From NCBI RefSeq assembly GCF_024345535.1, contig NZ_JAGQBH010000006.1:1-64000 (forward strand): a stretch of DNA of 64,000 bases, written 5' to 3'. A model generated the notes under the pieces. It searched no databases and was not told the origin of the DNA. It saw nothing but the letters and a program-made list of their open reading frames with translations. Of the stretch, positions 1 to 8,588 are shown in pieces (the first letter of the stretch is position 1; each line of letters starts with the position of its first letter). Position numbers and translations under genes: made by a program. The DNA is from Cyanobium sp. N.Huapi 1H5 (GTDB lineage: Bacteria; Cyanobacteriota; Cyanobacteriia; PCC-6307; Cyanobiaceae).

Positions 1-305
1 AGGTGGGCGACGGAGAGGACACCGAGCTGCTGGATCTGCTGGCCGGCGACGACCTGCTGCCCGCCGATCTGGTGGACGGCGAATGCCTCAAGGGGGACCT
101 GCGGGCCCTGCTGGAGCAGCTGCCGGAACTGCAGGGGCGGGTGCTGAAGATGCGCTACGGCATCGATGGGGAGGAGCCGATGAGCCTCACCGGCATCGCC
201 CGCACCCTGGGCATGAGCCGCGACAAGACCCGCAACCTGGAGCGGCGCGCCCTTGAAGGGATCCGCCACCACTCCCGCTCCCTGGAGGCCTACCTGGTGG
301 CCTGA
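1..305 (+). CDS. RNA polymerase sigma-70 family factor, C-terminal fragment
   Basis: This is the last 100 codons of a sigma-70 family factor; the gene begins before the window and the reading frame is open from base 3. The visible part is region 4, the helix-turn-helix that binds the promoter -35 element: it contains LPELQGRVLKMRYGIDG, then the recognition helix region around LGMSRDKTRNLERRAL. The MRYG(I/L)DG signature is typical of the RpoD/SigA-like primary and group 2 sigma factors of cyanobacteria. Ending in SLEAYLVA without a long tail favours a group 2 (non-essential, stress or light-responsive) factor, but the missing N-terminus prevents a firm assignment. It converges with the RRM gene across a terminator hairpin. 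Confidence 0.9.
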   Translation, partial: VGDGEDTELLDLLAGDDLLPADLVDGECLKGDLRALLEQLPELQGRVLKMRYGIDGEEPMSLTGIARTLGMSRDKTRNLERRALEGIRHHSRSLEAYLVA

Positions 306-351
306 GCCCCAGGGGGCAAGGGCCGGAGGCCTAGCCAAAGGCACGGCCATG

Positions 352-375
352 AAAAAGCCCCCGTTTCCGGGGGCT
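352..375 (-). terminator. Rho-independent terminator of the RRM gene
   Basis: On the minus strand there is an 8-bp perfect stem, AGCCCCCG with CGGGGGCT, closed by a GAAA tetraloop and followed by five T residues (plus-strand bases 352-356). It lies 22 bp downstream of the RRM gene stop. On the plus strand the same hairpin lacks a T-run, so it probably serves the minus-strand gene mainly. Confidence 0.75.
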
Positions 376-396
376 GCCAAACCGTTTCGGTAAGGC

Positions 397-687
397 TCAG
401 TAGCGGGCGCGGCCGCCGCCGGCGCCACCGCCGCCGCCACCACCGGTGCGGGGCTGGGCCTTGTTGACCCGGATCATCCGCCCCATCCACTCGACGTCCT
501 GAAGGTCGTCGATTGCCTTGGTTTCATCAGCCTCATTGGCCATTTCCACGAAGGCGAAGCCGCGCTTGCGGCCGGTTTCCCGGTCGAGGGGCAGGCTGCA
601 GTTACGCAGCGCTCCATATTGCGCAAACAGATGGTTGAGATCCTCCACCTCCGCATCGAAGGAGAGATTTCCAACGTAAATCGTCAT
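397..687 (-). CDS. Glycine-rich RNA-binding protein (RRM domain)
   Basis: A 96-residue protein with a single RNA recognition motif, which binds single-stranded RNA in the cytoplasm. RNP2 is IYVGNLSF (residues 3-10) and RNP1 is KRGFAFVEM (about residues 41-49). After the RRM comes a short Gly-rich tail ending GGGRARY. This matches the cyanobacterial Rbp family, whose members are often induced by cold or affect transcript localisation. The gene stands alone, with an AT-rich leader of about 150 bp upstream (including CATAAT as a possible -10 at 701-706) and a terminator downstream. Several paralogues usually exist per genome, so the exact Rbp name cannot be given. Confidence 0.92.
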   Translation of the reverse strand: MTIYVGNLSFDAEVEDLNHLFAQYGALRNCSLPLDRETGRKRGFAFVEMANEADETKAIDDLQDVEWMGRMIRVNKAQPRTGGGGGGGAGGGRARY

Positions 688-840
688 GAACAGAGAAACA
701 ATTATGAACCGATTCGTCGATAGCCCTTTCAGGACGTTGTCACTCGCCGAAGAGAAATCTTTGAATCAACAGAAGCGTACAGCCTGGTTGGACTGGCAGG
801 CTGGGGCCCCTGCGCAGGGCGAACGATGAAGGAGCAAGTG

Positions 841-1056
841 ATGGCCATCGCCCTGGTGGCGCTCTGGGTGCTGGGCTGGGGCGTGGGGGGCTCGCTGATC
901 GATGCCGGCCTCATCGGCGCCGGCGTCTACGACCTGGAAGGCGGCCAGGTGGGCACCCTGGTCACCTTCGTGCTCTGGAGCCTGCTGTGGTGCGGCGTCG
1001 GCCTGAAGCTGTGGCGCCGCAGGGGCGCCGGGGGCTCCGAAGACGGAACGCCTTGA
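841..1056 (+). CDS. Small membrane protein, unknown
   Basis: A 71-residue protein with two predicted hydrophobic segments: MAIALVALWVLGWGVGGSL at the start and a second around TLVTFVLWSLLWCGVGLKLW, then a basic C-terminus with WRRR. An ATG exists 15 bp upstream (826), but a strong AAGGAG sits at 829-834, seven bases before the ATG at 841. The downstream start is therefore preferred. I do not recognise the family. It converges with the small gene ending at 1067. Confidence 0.6.
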   Translation: MAIALVALWVLGWGVGGSLIDAGLIGAGVYDLEGGQVGTLVTFVLWSLLWCGVGLKLWRRRGAGGSEDGTP

Positions 1057-1066
1057 ACACCTCGGC

Positions 1067-1246
1067 CTACGGGCGGATGCCGAGGGCCTGGGCGCCGTAG
1101 TGCTCACTGAATTCGGCCTGGTGCTGCCAGGCGGAAAGGAGGGTCTTGGCGACCTTGCGGAGCTCTTCGATGTCGTTGCAGTTGTCGATGGCGCGGGAGT
1201 GGACGGCGATCGAGAACTGGCGGTTGAGGGAGAGGGAGGCCTGCAT
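1067..1246 (-). CDS. Conserved-looking 59-aa protein, unknown
   Basis: A 59-residue soluble protein running MQASLSLNRQFSI to ALGIRP. The reading frame stays open far upstream, but the ATG at 1246 is preceded by an AGGA ribosome-binding site (AAGCAGGAC), which makes this short form the likely product. It looks like a small helical protein with no membrane segment. I recognise no domain. It sits next to the membrane protein gene at 1330 on the same strand, about 80 bp away, and could be separately transcribed. Confidence 0.55.
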   Translation of the reverse strand: MQASLSLNRQFSIAVHSRAIDNCNDIEELRKVAKTLLSAWQHQAEFSEHYGAQALGIRP

Positions 1247-1329
1247 GTCCTGCTTGCGTTGTTTCAGAATGTTACGAGCAGTTGCCGGTTGGCGCGCGGC
1301 GGCCGGTTGAGCGGCTATCCGAACCCTGT

Positions 1330-1818
1330 TCAGAAGAACTGGTCGAAATTGTCGAAGTCCACGGCGCTGAAGGTGCCGTCCTGCACCTGGGCCATCAGCC
1401 GCTCCAGCTGCACCCACAGGGCACCGCCGGTGAGCAGCGACAGCACAAAGGCCACCAGCAGGGCGGCGCCGGCGGCGAAGCCGAACACCTGCAGGCTGGC
1501 GCCGATGAACAGGGTCACCCCGATCACCAGGCCCGCGTAAGGCATGGTCGTCTCCAGGTTGGCGATCGGCAGCAGGGCCAGCCGGTCCTGCTTCCAGCCC
1601 TCCAGCCGGTTCTGGATCATCCGGGCGAAGGTGAGCCCGCACAGGACCGCCATGGCCAGGCCGATGCCGGCCAGCATGTAGGGCGGGTAGGTGAGCGGGG
1701 CGTACTCCAGCAGGATCTCCATGGCATCCAGATCGCCGTAGGCGCCGCTGGCCTGGTCCAGCCCCGCCTGCCGAAGGGTCACGGGTGCAGCGTCGAGGGC
1801 GGCCAGCAGCAGGGACAC
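1330..1818 (-). CDS. Integral membrane protein, unknown
   Basis: Up to 162 residues with three hydrophobic segments: around PPYMLAGIGLAMAVLCGLTF, then MPYAGLVIGVTLFIGASL, then AAGAALLVAFVLSLLTGGAL. The C-terminus is acidic and aromatic (FSAVDFDNFDQFF). An internal ATG at 1722 (MEILLEYAPL) leaves all three membrane segments intact and may be the real start, giving 130 residues. I do not recognise the family. Confidence 0.65.
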   Translation of the reverse strand: MSLLLAALDAAPVTLRQAGLDQASGAYGDLDAMEILLEYAPLTYPPYMLAGIGLAMAVLCGLTFARMIQNRLEGWKQDRLALLPIANLETTMPYAGLVIGVTLFIGASLQVFGFAAGAALLVAFVLSLLTGGALWVQLERLMAQVQDGTFSAVDFDNFDQFF

Positions 1819-1898
1819 GGCGGGGATGGAGACGGGCGATCGCGCCCGACCCTAGGCGCCGGAGCCGCCCCGTCAGAGGGACCCGTCAGCGGAACCCC

Positions 1899-4853
1899 TC
1901 AGCCGAATCGGCTGCGGAAGCGGCGGACCAGGGCGTTCATGGCCAGCAGCAGCAGCCCCACGCCCACGAACACCAGACCCCGCAGGCCCAGGTCGGCCTG
2001 GGCCATGTCGATGGCCAGCAGTCGCAGCAGGCAGGCCCCCAGCCCCACCAGGGCCACCCGGCGGAACTGGGGCTCCCGCAGCACCACCCCCAGCAGGTAG
2101 ACGGCGAGGGCCTCCGCCGTCCAGAGCAGGGTCAGCAGGGCCCGGTCGTAGCCGCTGGCCAGCACGACGGCCACGGCGATGAACAGGGGGTGGCCAAGCC
2201 AGAGGTTGCGCCGGCGCGCCACCCGCCCGCCGACCCAGGCCAGGGGCGGCCATCCGCCCGGATCGGCCAGCCGTTCGAGGTCGAGCCAGCGGCGGCAGGC
2301 CAGGACGAAGGCCGTCTGCAGGCCGATCGCCACCAGCCCAGCGGTCTGGGCCGCTCCGGTGGCGGCGGGGAAAGACGGCAGGCCGATGCTGAGGCCGACC
2401 AGCAGCGACCCCACCGCCAGCCAGTAGACGATCACCCCGTAGACCTGCAGGCGGACGGCGAAACGCCGCACCAGGGCCGGCCAGACCAGGAGCAGGGCCA
2501 GCAGCGTCCAGGCGACGGGGCGCCAGGGGACGCTGATCTCCCCCTGCAGCAGCACCATCACCCCCAGCAGGGAGCCCTCGAGGAAGCAGGGCTGCACCGC
2601 CTTCCAGCTGGGCAGCCGCGCCAGGTCAGGTCCGGCCCGGAAGAACCAGCCGTGGAGGCCGACGGCGATCGCCAGCAGCTCGATCAGCAGGCGGCCGCGC
2701 ACCTGCAGGACGCCGAGCGTCACCAGCTCCTGGCTGGGTCCGATCACCACCAGGAAGGAGACGCCGAAGGCGGCCAGGTAGGCCAGGGAAAGCCCCAGGG
2801 CCACCCGCACGGCGCCGCCCCGCAGCCAGCGGGTCCCGGCCAGTGCCGCGGCAGAGAGCAGCAGCCAGGCCGCCCCCGGCAGCAGCGGCGAGATCGGCTC
2901 GAGCAGCCACAGCACGCCCAGGCCCGCATCGACGCCCAGCAACGCCAGCCCGAGGCCCTGCCGGCGGCCGCCGCCGCCACAGGCCGACAGCACCAGGGCC
3001 AGGACCGTCAGGGGGAGCAGGCGGGCCAGCAGGTGCAGCGGCGGCCAGGGTGCCTGGGCCAGCAGGGTCAGCCAGCCGGCCGCATGGGCCAGGGCGATCG
3101 ACACGGTGATGCCGTTCAGCAGACCGGGAGGGCGCCAGCGGCGCGCCGCCACCAGGACGGCGCCCATCACCACCAGGCTCAGGGGCGAACGCCAGTCCTC
3201 CGGCACCACAAGGGCGGTGCCGACGGCGACCAGGCCAGCGGCCAGCCAGCCCAGCAGGGGCGGCAGGGGCAGCGGCACACCGCGGCGCTGCAGCAGCACC
3301 TGCATCGCCGCCGTCAGACCCGCCCCGACCGTCAGCACCGCCCCGGTCTGCAGCTGATGCACCGGGTCGCCCCGCAGCAGCGCGGCCCCAAGGCCGCTCA
3401 GAACCAGCACGACCCCGGCGGCGACGCTGAGCCACCAGCCGACGCGACGGAGCGGTCCGGAGCCCTCCCGCACGGCGAGGGTCAGGAACAGCAGCGACTC
3501 AAGCAGCACCACCCCGGCCAGCAGCGGCCCGTCGGCGATCAGCGGGGCCAGGCTCAGCAGGGCCGCGAGCACCAGGGTCTGGCCCACCAGGCCATCACCC
3601 AGGGCCAGCCAGCGCGGCCCCGCTCGCCGGGCCCCCTGTCCCAGCAGCAGCGCCGCCGCGGCGGCGACCGCCAGGGCCCCGGCGCGGACGGCCGCCACAG
3701 GGGGGTAGAGCAGCAGGGCCAGAGCGAGACCACCCCACTGGCTGAGCAGCAGGGCCGCCGGCACGGCCTGCAGCCGGGGAGGCGCGGCCCCCTGGCGGTG
3801 CAGCCGCAGCAGCCCCGGGCCGAACACCAGCACCGCCGCCAGGACCGCTCCGCCGACCAGGGCGGGGGAGGTGGCCAGGCTGGGGCCGTTGCGCAGGAAC
3901 CAGGCCAGCTGGAAGGCGCCGAACACCCAGCTGACCACGAGGCGGTGCCGCGGCCAGCGGTGCCGCAGGGGCAGCTCCGAGCCCACCAGGGCAATGGCGG
4001 CGGCGATGGCCAGGGCCGGGCCGCCCTGGGGACCGATGGCCAGGGGCACCAGGCTCACCGCCACGTGCAGGGAGGCCATCGCGGCGGTGCGGGCGATGGC
4101 GGCCAGGGCCAGGTTGGCGGCCACCCCCACGGCCAGCAGGGCCAGGGCCGGAGCCGGCTCCTCGATCCACTGGAGGCCGAGCTGGGGCAGGCCGCCGGCG
4201 GCGGCGCAGGCGAACAGGACCAGGGCGCCGCCACCGCTGCGCATGGCATCGGTGAGGTCGCGCCAGCGCGGGCGCCGGCCCCACAGCAAGGACGGCAGGG
4301 CCAGGGCCCCGCCCGCCAGCAGGGTGAGCAGGAACCGCTCGCGGGGCCCCAGCTGCAGGCCCGCGTTGATCGTCAGGAAGGTGACTCCAGCCACCACGAC
4401 GAGCACGCCGAGCAGGCCGCTCCAGTTCTCCACCAGCAGCCGCTCGATCCGCTTCCAGGGCCCGCCCGTTGCCCCGCTGGACGGGGGGGTACGGGGGGAC
4501 GCGGGGGGCGCCGGGGGGCGCAGCGTGGGGGTGGTCACCGGCGCTGCCATTACCGCCGCCACCGCAGGTTGGGCCTGGGGTTGGGATCTGGCTTCGGCTT
4601 CGGCTGCAGCTTCGACCGCGGGCGCCGGCAGGGGGAGCTCCTCAGCGGCGGCGAGCCGGGCCGGTTCGGGTGCGGTGTCCCCATCGAGCCGCTTCTGGAG
4701 CACCTCGCTCCACAGCGACAGGGCGAAGAAGCGCTCGCTCAGGGAGGCGGCCTGTTGCTCGAGGCGCCGGACCCGCCGCTCCAGGGCGCGGACCTGCAGG
4801 ACCCAACCCGCCACCAGCAAGGGCAGGAGGATCACCAGCAGGGCCTCGTTCAA
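1899..4853 (-). CDS. DUF2339 multi-pass membrane protein
   Basis: A 984-residue protein of the DUF2339 family (COG5373, function unknown). It opens with one membrane anchor (residues about 5-22), followed by a charged coiled-coil stretch (RALERRVRRLEQQAASLSERF). A Pro/Ala-rich linker to about residue 125 precedes more than twenty hydrophobic helices that fill the rest. This architecture, an N-terminal coiled coil plus a giant polytopic region, is characteristic of the family. The long plus-strand open frames over this interval are shadows produced by high GC. It lies 44 bp downstream of the ABC1 kinase gene on the same strand, so co-transcription is possible. Confidence 0.85.
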   Translation of the reverse strand: MNEALLVILLPLLVAGWVLQVRALERRVRRLEQQAASLSERFFALSLWSEVLQKRLDGDTAPEPARLAAAEELPLPAPAVEAAAEAEARSQPQAQPAVAAVMAAPVTTPTLRPPAPPASPRTPPSSGATGGPWKRIERLLVENWSGLLGVLVVVAGVTFLTINAGLQLGPRERFLLTLLAGGALALPSLLWGRRPRWRDLTDAMRSGGGALVLFACAAAGGLPQLGLQWIEEPAPALALLAVGVAANLALAAIARTAAMASLHVAVSLVPLAIGPQGGPALAIAAAIALVGSELPLRHRWPRHRLVVSWVFGAFQLAWFLRNGPSLATSPALVGGAVLAAVLVFGPGLLRLHRQGAAPPRLQAVPAALLLSQWGGLALALLLYPPVAAVRAGALAVAAAAALLLGQGARRAGPRWLALGDGLVGQTLVLAALLSLAPLIADGPLLAGVVLLESLLFLTLAVREGSGPLRRVGWWLSVAAGVVLVLSGLGAALLRGDPVHQLQTGAVLTVGAGLTAAMQVLLQRRGVPLPLPPLLGWLAAGLVAVGTALVVPEDWRSPLSLVVMGAVLVAARRWRPPGLLNGITVSIALAHAAGWLTLLAQAPWPPLHLLARLLPLTVLALVLSACGGGGRRQGLGLALLGVDAGLGVLWLLEPISPLLPGAAWLLLSAAALAGTRWLRGGAVRVALGLSLAYLAAFGVSFLVVIGPSQELVTLGVLQVRGRLLIELLAIAVGLHGWFFRAGPDLARLPSWKAVQPCFLEGSLLGVMVLLQGEISVPWRPVAWTLLALLLVWPALVRRFAVRLQVYGVIVYWLAVGSLLVGLSIGLPSFPAATGAAQTAGLVAIGLQTAFVLACRRWLDLERLADPGGWPPLAWVGGRVARRRNLWLGHPLFIAVAVVLASGYDRALLTLLWTAEALAVYLLGVVLREPQFRRVALVGLGACLLRLLAIDMAQADLGLRGLVFVGVGLLLLAMNALVRRFRSRFG

Positions 4854-4897
4854 GGCGCCGCGTGGGAGCCGTGGGAATCAACGGGCACCGGAAGGGG

Positions 4898-6613
4898 TCA
4901 GGCGGCGAGCGGATTCAAGCGGGCCAGCAGGCCCGTGGCCAGCTTGCGGGCCGAGAAGGTGCGCCGCATCAGCCCCAGCAGGGCCTGGAGATCATCGGTG
5001 TGGAGACGGTCGTGGCTCACCAGGCTCAGCAGCAGCCGCTGGCGCAGGCTGGTGCCCTCCTTGCCCAGCAGCAGGCGCAGGCCGTCGCGGGCCACCGGCA
5101 GCAGATCGGGGGAGGCGGAGCCGTTCTCGACCACGGCCAGCAGGTTCTCCAGGCGCTCCACCCGCAGGCGCCCGTCCTTATCGAAGATCACCTCCAGCAG
5201 CTTCTCGCGCATCTCGGCGGTGTCGCCGGCCAGCAGACGCCGCGCCACGTAGGGGTAGGCCACGCGGATGATGCGGAAGTCGGGGTCGAGACGCATCGCC
5301 AGACCCTCCTGGCTCACCACCGCCCGGATGATCAGGGCGAAGCGGGCCGGCACCCGGAAGGGATAGTCGTACATCAGCTCCGAGAAGCGATCGGTGATCG
5401 CCTTGAAGTTGAAACTGCCCACGTTCTCCCCCAGGGCACCACCGAGCACCTCTTCCAGGGCCGGCACGATCGGCCCCAGGGGGGTGGCGGGGTTGAGGAA
5501 GCCCAGGGCCACGAAATCCCTGGCCAGGGCATCGAAATCCCGGTTGATCAGATGCACCACCGCCCCGGTGAGGGTGAGCCGGTCGGCATCACTGAGGGAA
5601 TCCATCATGCCGAAGTCGACATAGGCCACATGGCCCAGGCCATTGGTCTTGCCCGGCAGGGCGAACAGGTTGCCCGGGTGGGGATCGGCATGGAAATAGC
5701 CGAACTCCAGCAGCTGCTGCAGGCCGGCGATCACGCCGGTGCGGATCAGGGCCGCCGGATCCAGGTGGTGGGCCTCCAGCTCGCGGCGGCTCTGCAGCTT
5801 GGTGCCGTTGATCCAGCTGGTGGTCAGCACCCTGCGGCTGCTGAGATTGCGGACCACCGCCGGAACGGTCACCTCAGGGTGGTCCTGGAACAGGGTGGCG
5901 AAGCGTTCGGCGTTGTCGGCCTCGCGCCGGTAGTCGATCTCTTCGAACAGGGTGTAGCCGAACTCATCGATGATCGCCCCGAGTCCGAAGCCCAGATTCA
6001 GCGGCAGGAACGGGGCCGCCAGCACCGCCAGCGAACGGATGATGACCAGGTCGCGGCGCAGCACGAAGGGCAGGTCGGGCCGCTGCACCTTCACCGCCAC
6101 CCAATGGCCCTCGCTCAGGCGGGCCCGGTACACCTGGCCCAGGCTGGCCGCCGCCATCGGGTAGTCGGGGAACTCCTCGTACAGCTGGTGGGCCGGGGCC
6201 CCCAGCTCCGCCTCGATCAGGGCCAGGGCGACCTTGTGGGGGAAGGGGGGCAGATCGTCCTGGAGGCGGGCCAGTTCCTCCAGCCAGTCGCGCCGCACCA
6301 GGTCGGGGCGGGTGGAGAGGGCCTGGCCCACCTTGATGAAGCAGGGGCCCAGGTCGTTGAGGGTCTCGAGGATGGCGCGGGCGAGCCGCTGCTGCACCTT
6401 GGCATCGGTGCTGCTGGACTGGACCGCCAGCCGCAGGCCCAGCCCCGCCAGGCGCCACAGCACCACGATCAGCCGGCTGACCAGGACCCAGGGCCGCAGA
6501 AGCAGCCAGCGCAGGTCCGCGTTGGGGTCGTAGCGCGGGGTGGGGGTGACGTCCTCGGTCAGGGTCCTGCCGCATCGATGGCCAGACTCTAGGAACTGCG
6601 TTCCCCGGTCCAT
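4898..6613 (-). CDS. ABC1/UbiB (AarF) family protein kinase-like ATPase
   Basis: A 571-residue member of the ABC1/AarF family, atypical kinases linked to quinone and lipid metabolism and, in plastids, to plastoglobules. The family motifs are all present: KVGQALSTRPDLV, the Ala-rich nucleotide loop AAASLGQVYRA, EEIDYRREADN, DPHPGN (catalytic loop) and DFGMMDSL (DFG-type metal site). The C-terminal part is helical. The only in-frame ATG near the expected N-terminus is at 6613, which overlaps the start of the divergent decarboxylase gene by two bases. Homologues usually begin close to TPTPRYDPNADLRW, so the first ~20 residues may not be real. Confidence 0.9.
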   Translation of the reverse strand: MDRGTQFLESGHRCGRTLTEDVTPTPRYDPNADLRWLLLRPWVLVSRLIVVLWRLAGLGLRLAVQSSSTDAKVQQRLARAILETLNDLGPCFIKVGQALSTRPDLVRRDWLEELARLQDDLPPFPHKVALALIEAELGAPAHQLYEEFPDYPMAAASLGQVYRARLSEGHWVAVKVQRPDLPFVLRRDLVIIRSLAVLAAPFLPLNLGFGLGAIIDEFGYTLFEEIDYRREADNAERFATLFQDHPEVTVPAVVRNLSSRRVLTTSWINGTKLQSRRELEAHHLDPAALIRTGVIAGLQQLLEFGYFHADPHPGNLFALPGKTNGLGHVAYVDFGMMDSLSDADRLTLTGAVVHLINRDFDALARDFVALGFLNPATPLGPIVPALEEVLGGALGENVGSFNFKAITDRFSELMYDYPFRVPARFALIIRAVVSQEGLAMRLDPDFRIIRVAYPYVARRLLAGDTAEMREKLLEVIFDKDGRLRVERLENLLAVVENGSASPDLLPVARDGLRLLLGKEGTSLRQRLLLSLVSHDRLHTDDLQALLGLMRRTFSARKLATGLLARLNPLAA

Positions 6614-7973
6614 GGGCCCCTTCTGGCGGTCAGCGCCGCTGGCCCTGCACCTGCCGGCCCATGGCCGCGGCCGGGCCCTGGCCCCCGATCTGCGGCGCCT
6701 GCTGCGCCAGCCTCCCGGGAGCTGGGATCTGCCCGAACTGCCCGGCTTCGGGGGGCCGCTGGAGCCGGAGGGAACGGTGGCCGAGGCCCAGCGGCGCGCG
6801 GCGGCCCTGCTGGGGGCGGAGCGCTGCTGGTTCGGTGTGAACGGAGCCTCAGGGCTGCTGCAGGCGGCCCTGCTCGCCCTGGGCGCGCCGGGTTCCCGGG
6901 TGCTGCTGCCCCGCAACCTGCACCGCAGCCTGCTGCACGGCTGCGTGCTCGGCGGCCTGGAGCCGCTGCTGTACGACCTGAGCAGCGATCCGCTCACGGG
7001 CCTGTGGCAGCCGCCGGAGCCCCGGCGGCTGGAGCGGGTGCTGGCGGCGGTCACCGGGGATGGCGGCGCCCCACCGGCGGCCCTGGTGCTGGTGGATCCC
7101 ACCTACCAGGGGCTGGCGGCCGATCTGCCGGCCCTGGTGGCCCTGGCCCACCGGGCGGGCCTGCCGGTGCTGGTGGACCAGGCCCACGGCGGCGGCGAGG
7201 CCCTGGCCGCCGGCGCCGATCTGGTGGTGCTCTCCGTCCAGAAGCGCGGCACCGGCCTGGCCCAGAGCGCCGCCCTGCTGGCCCAGGGCGAACGGGTGGC
7301 ACCGGCCGCCATCGAGCGGGCCCTGCTGTGGCTGCAGACCTCCAGCCCCAGCGCCCTGCTGCTGGCCTCGACGGCCGCGGCCCTGGAGCACGGCGCCAGC
7401 GCCGCCGGCCGGCGCCAGCGCCAGCGGGCCGTGACCCGGGCCGTCCGGCTGCGCCGCCGGCTGGAGGGCCTGGGCCTGCCGCTGGTGGCCAACGGCGATC
7501 CCCTGCGCCTGGTGCTTGCCACGGCCCCACTGGGGATCAACGGCCTGGAGGCCGACACCTGGCTGCTGGAGCGGGGGGTGATCGCCGAGCTGCCGGAACC
7601 CGGCGCCCTCACCTTCTGCCTGGGGCTGAATCCTCCCCGGGGCGTGGAGCGGCGCCTGCCGCGCCAGCTGGAGGCCCTGCGCCGGGCCCTCGGCGGGCCG
7701 CCCCTGGCCCCGTTCACCCCGCCCCCCCTGCCGCTGCTGGCGGCGCCGGAGCTGCCGATCGGCGTGGCCTGGCGGAGCCCCGCCCAGGCCATCCCCCTGG
7801 AGCAGGCCGCCGGCCGGGTGGCGGCGGCGCCGATCTGTCCCTATCCGCCGGGGATCCCGCTGCTGGTGCCCGGGGAGCGGATCGATCCGGCCCGCGCCGA
7901 CTGGCTGCTGGCGCAACGGCGTCTCTGGCCCGGTCAGATCGCTGATACGGTGAGCGTCGTGGCCGGTTCGTGA
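6612..7973 (+). CDS. PLP-dependent Orn/Lys/Arg decarboxylase family protein
   Basis: A 453-residue fold-type I PLP enzyme of the Orn/Lys/Arg decarboxylase major-domain family. Near the N-terminus HLPAHGRGRAL resembles the family's H-x-P-G-H-x-G element. VLVDQAHGGGE gives the Asp that contacts the PLP pyridine nitrogen. LSVQKRGTGLAQSA carries the Schiff-base lysine, with Gln where most relatives have His before the lysine. Compact cyanobacterial members like this are commonly annotated as lysine or arginine decarboxylase, but the substrate cannot be read from sequence. The last codons overlap the cbiT start (GTGA), so the two are translationally coupled and cdsA follows. Confidence 0.85.
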   Translation: MGPFWRSAPLALHLPAHGRGRALAPDLRRLLRQPPGSWDLPELPGFGGPLEPEGTVAEAQRRAAALLGAERCWFGVNGASGLLQAALLALGAPGSRVLLPRNLHRSLLHGCVLGGLEPLLYDLSSDPLTGLWQPPEPRRLERVLAAVTGDGGAPPAALVLVDPTYQGLAADLPALVALAHRAGLPVLVDQAHGGGEALAAGADLVVLSVQKRGTGLAQSAALLAQGERVAPAAIERALLWLQTSSPSALLLASTAAALEHGASAAGRRQRQRAVTRAVRLRRRLEGLGLPLVANGDPLRLVLATAPLGINGLEADTWLLERGVIAELPEPGALTFCLGLNPPRGVERRLPRQLEALRRALGGPPLAPFTPPPLPLLAAPELPIGVAWRSPAQAIPLEQAAGRVAAAPICPYPPGIPLLVPGERIDPARADWLLAQRRLWPGQIADTVSVVAGS

Positions 7974-8578
7974 GCCCGTTGCCGAACCCCTTCCACTGGG
8001 ATTTCGTCACCCCCGGACTGCCGGACAGCGCCTTCGAGGACGCCCCGGGCTTCAGCCCCACGCCGCTGGAGCTGCGGGTGATGCTGCTGGCCCACCTGCG
8101 GCCCCGCGCCGATTCCCTCGTCTGGGACGTGGGCGGCGGCACCGGCGCCCTGGCCCTGGAGATCGCCCGGCTGATGCCCGGGGGTGCGGTGCACACCCTG
8201 GAGCGGGATCCGGAGGCGATCGAGCTGTTGGAACGCAACCGGCAGCGGTTCGACATCCACAACCTGCACATTCACGCCGGCGAGGCCCCGGAGGGCCTGG
8301 CCCTGCTCCCCCCCAACCCCGACCGGGTGCTGCTGGAGGTGGGGCGACCCCTGGAGGACGTGCTGCGGTCCGTCTGGGGGGCGCTGCAGCCCTCCGGACG
8401 GCTGGTGATCAGCACCGTCAACCTGGAGGGGCTGGTGAAGGCCACCGACACCCTCGCCCAGCTGGGCGCCCACGATGTGCAGGTGGTGCAGGCCACCGTG
8501 CACCGCATGCAGCGCCGCGGCAGCCAGGCCAAGCTGGCGGCCGCCGAACCGCTGTTCGTGATCGCCGCCGAGCGCTGA
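7970..8578 (+). CDS. cbiT: Precorrin-6B C15-methyltransferase (decarboxylating), CbiT-type
   Basis: A 202-residue class I SAM-dependent methyltransferase. The GTG start at 7970 overlaps the preceding stop (GTGA). The SAM-binding motif is VWDVGGGTGALALE (about residues 47-60). PNPFHWDFVTPGLPDSAF at the N-terminus and the partner-acidic segment VHTLERDPEAIELLERN match the CbiT half of CobL-type enzymes. In corrin (B12) biosynthesis CbiT methylates C15 and decarboxylates the C12 acetate side chain. Its translational coupling to a decarboxylase and to cdsA has no obvious metabolic logic. Confidence 0.85.
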   Translation: MSPLPNPFHWDFVTPGLPDSAFEDAPGFSPTPLELRVMLLAHLRPRADSLVWDVGGGTGALALEIARLMPGGAVHTLERDPEAIELLERNRQRFDIHNLHIHAGEAPEGLALLPPNPDRVLLEVGRPLEDVLRSVWGALQPSGRLVISTVNLEGLVKATDTLAQLGAHDVQVVQATVHRMQRRGSQAKLAAAEPLFVIAAER

Positions 8579-8588
8579 GTCCGAACCC

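Noticed and set aside
1785-5252. Very long plus-strand open frame (1,155 codons) opposite the DUF2339 gene
   Set aside because: It is low-complexity Gln/Pro/Arg-rich translation antisense to a real multi-pass membrane protein; GC-rich third positions remove stop codons on the other strand.
4469-6592. 707-codon plus-strand frame opposite the ABC1 kinase
   Set aside because: Antisense translation rich in Gln, Gly and Arg; the minus strand carries all ABC1 motifs.
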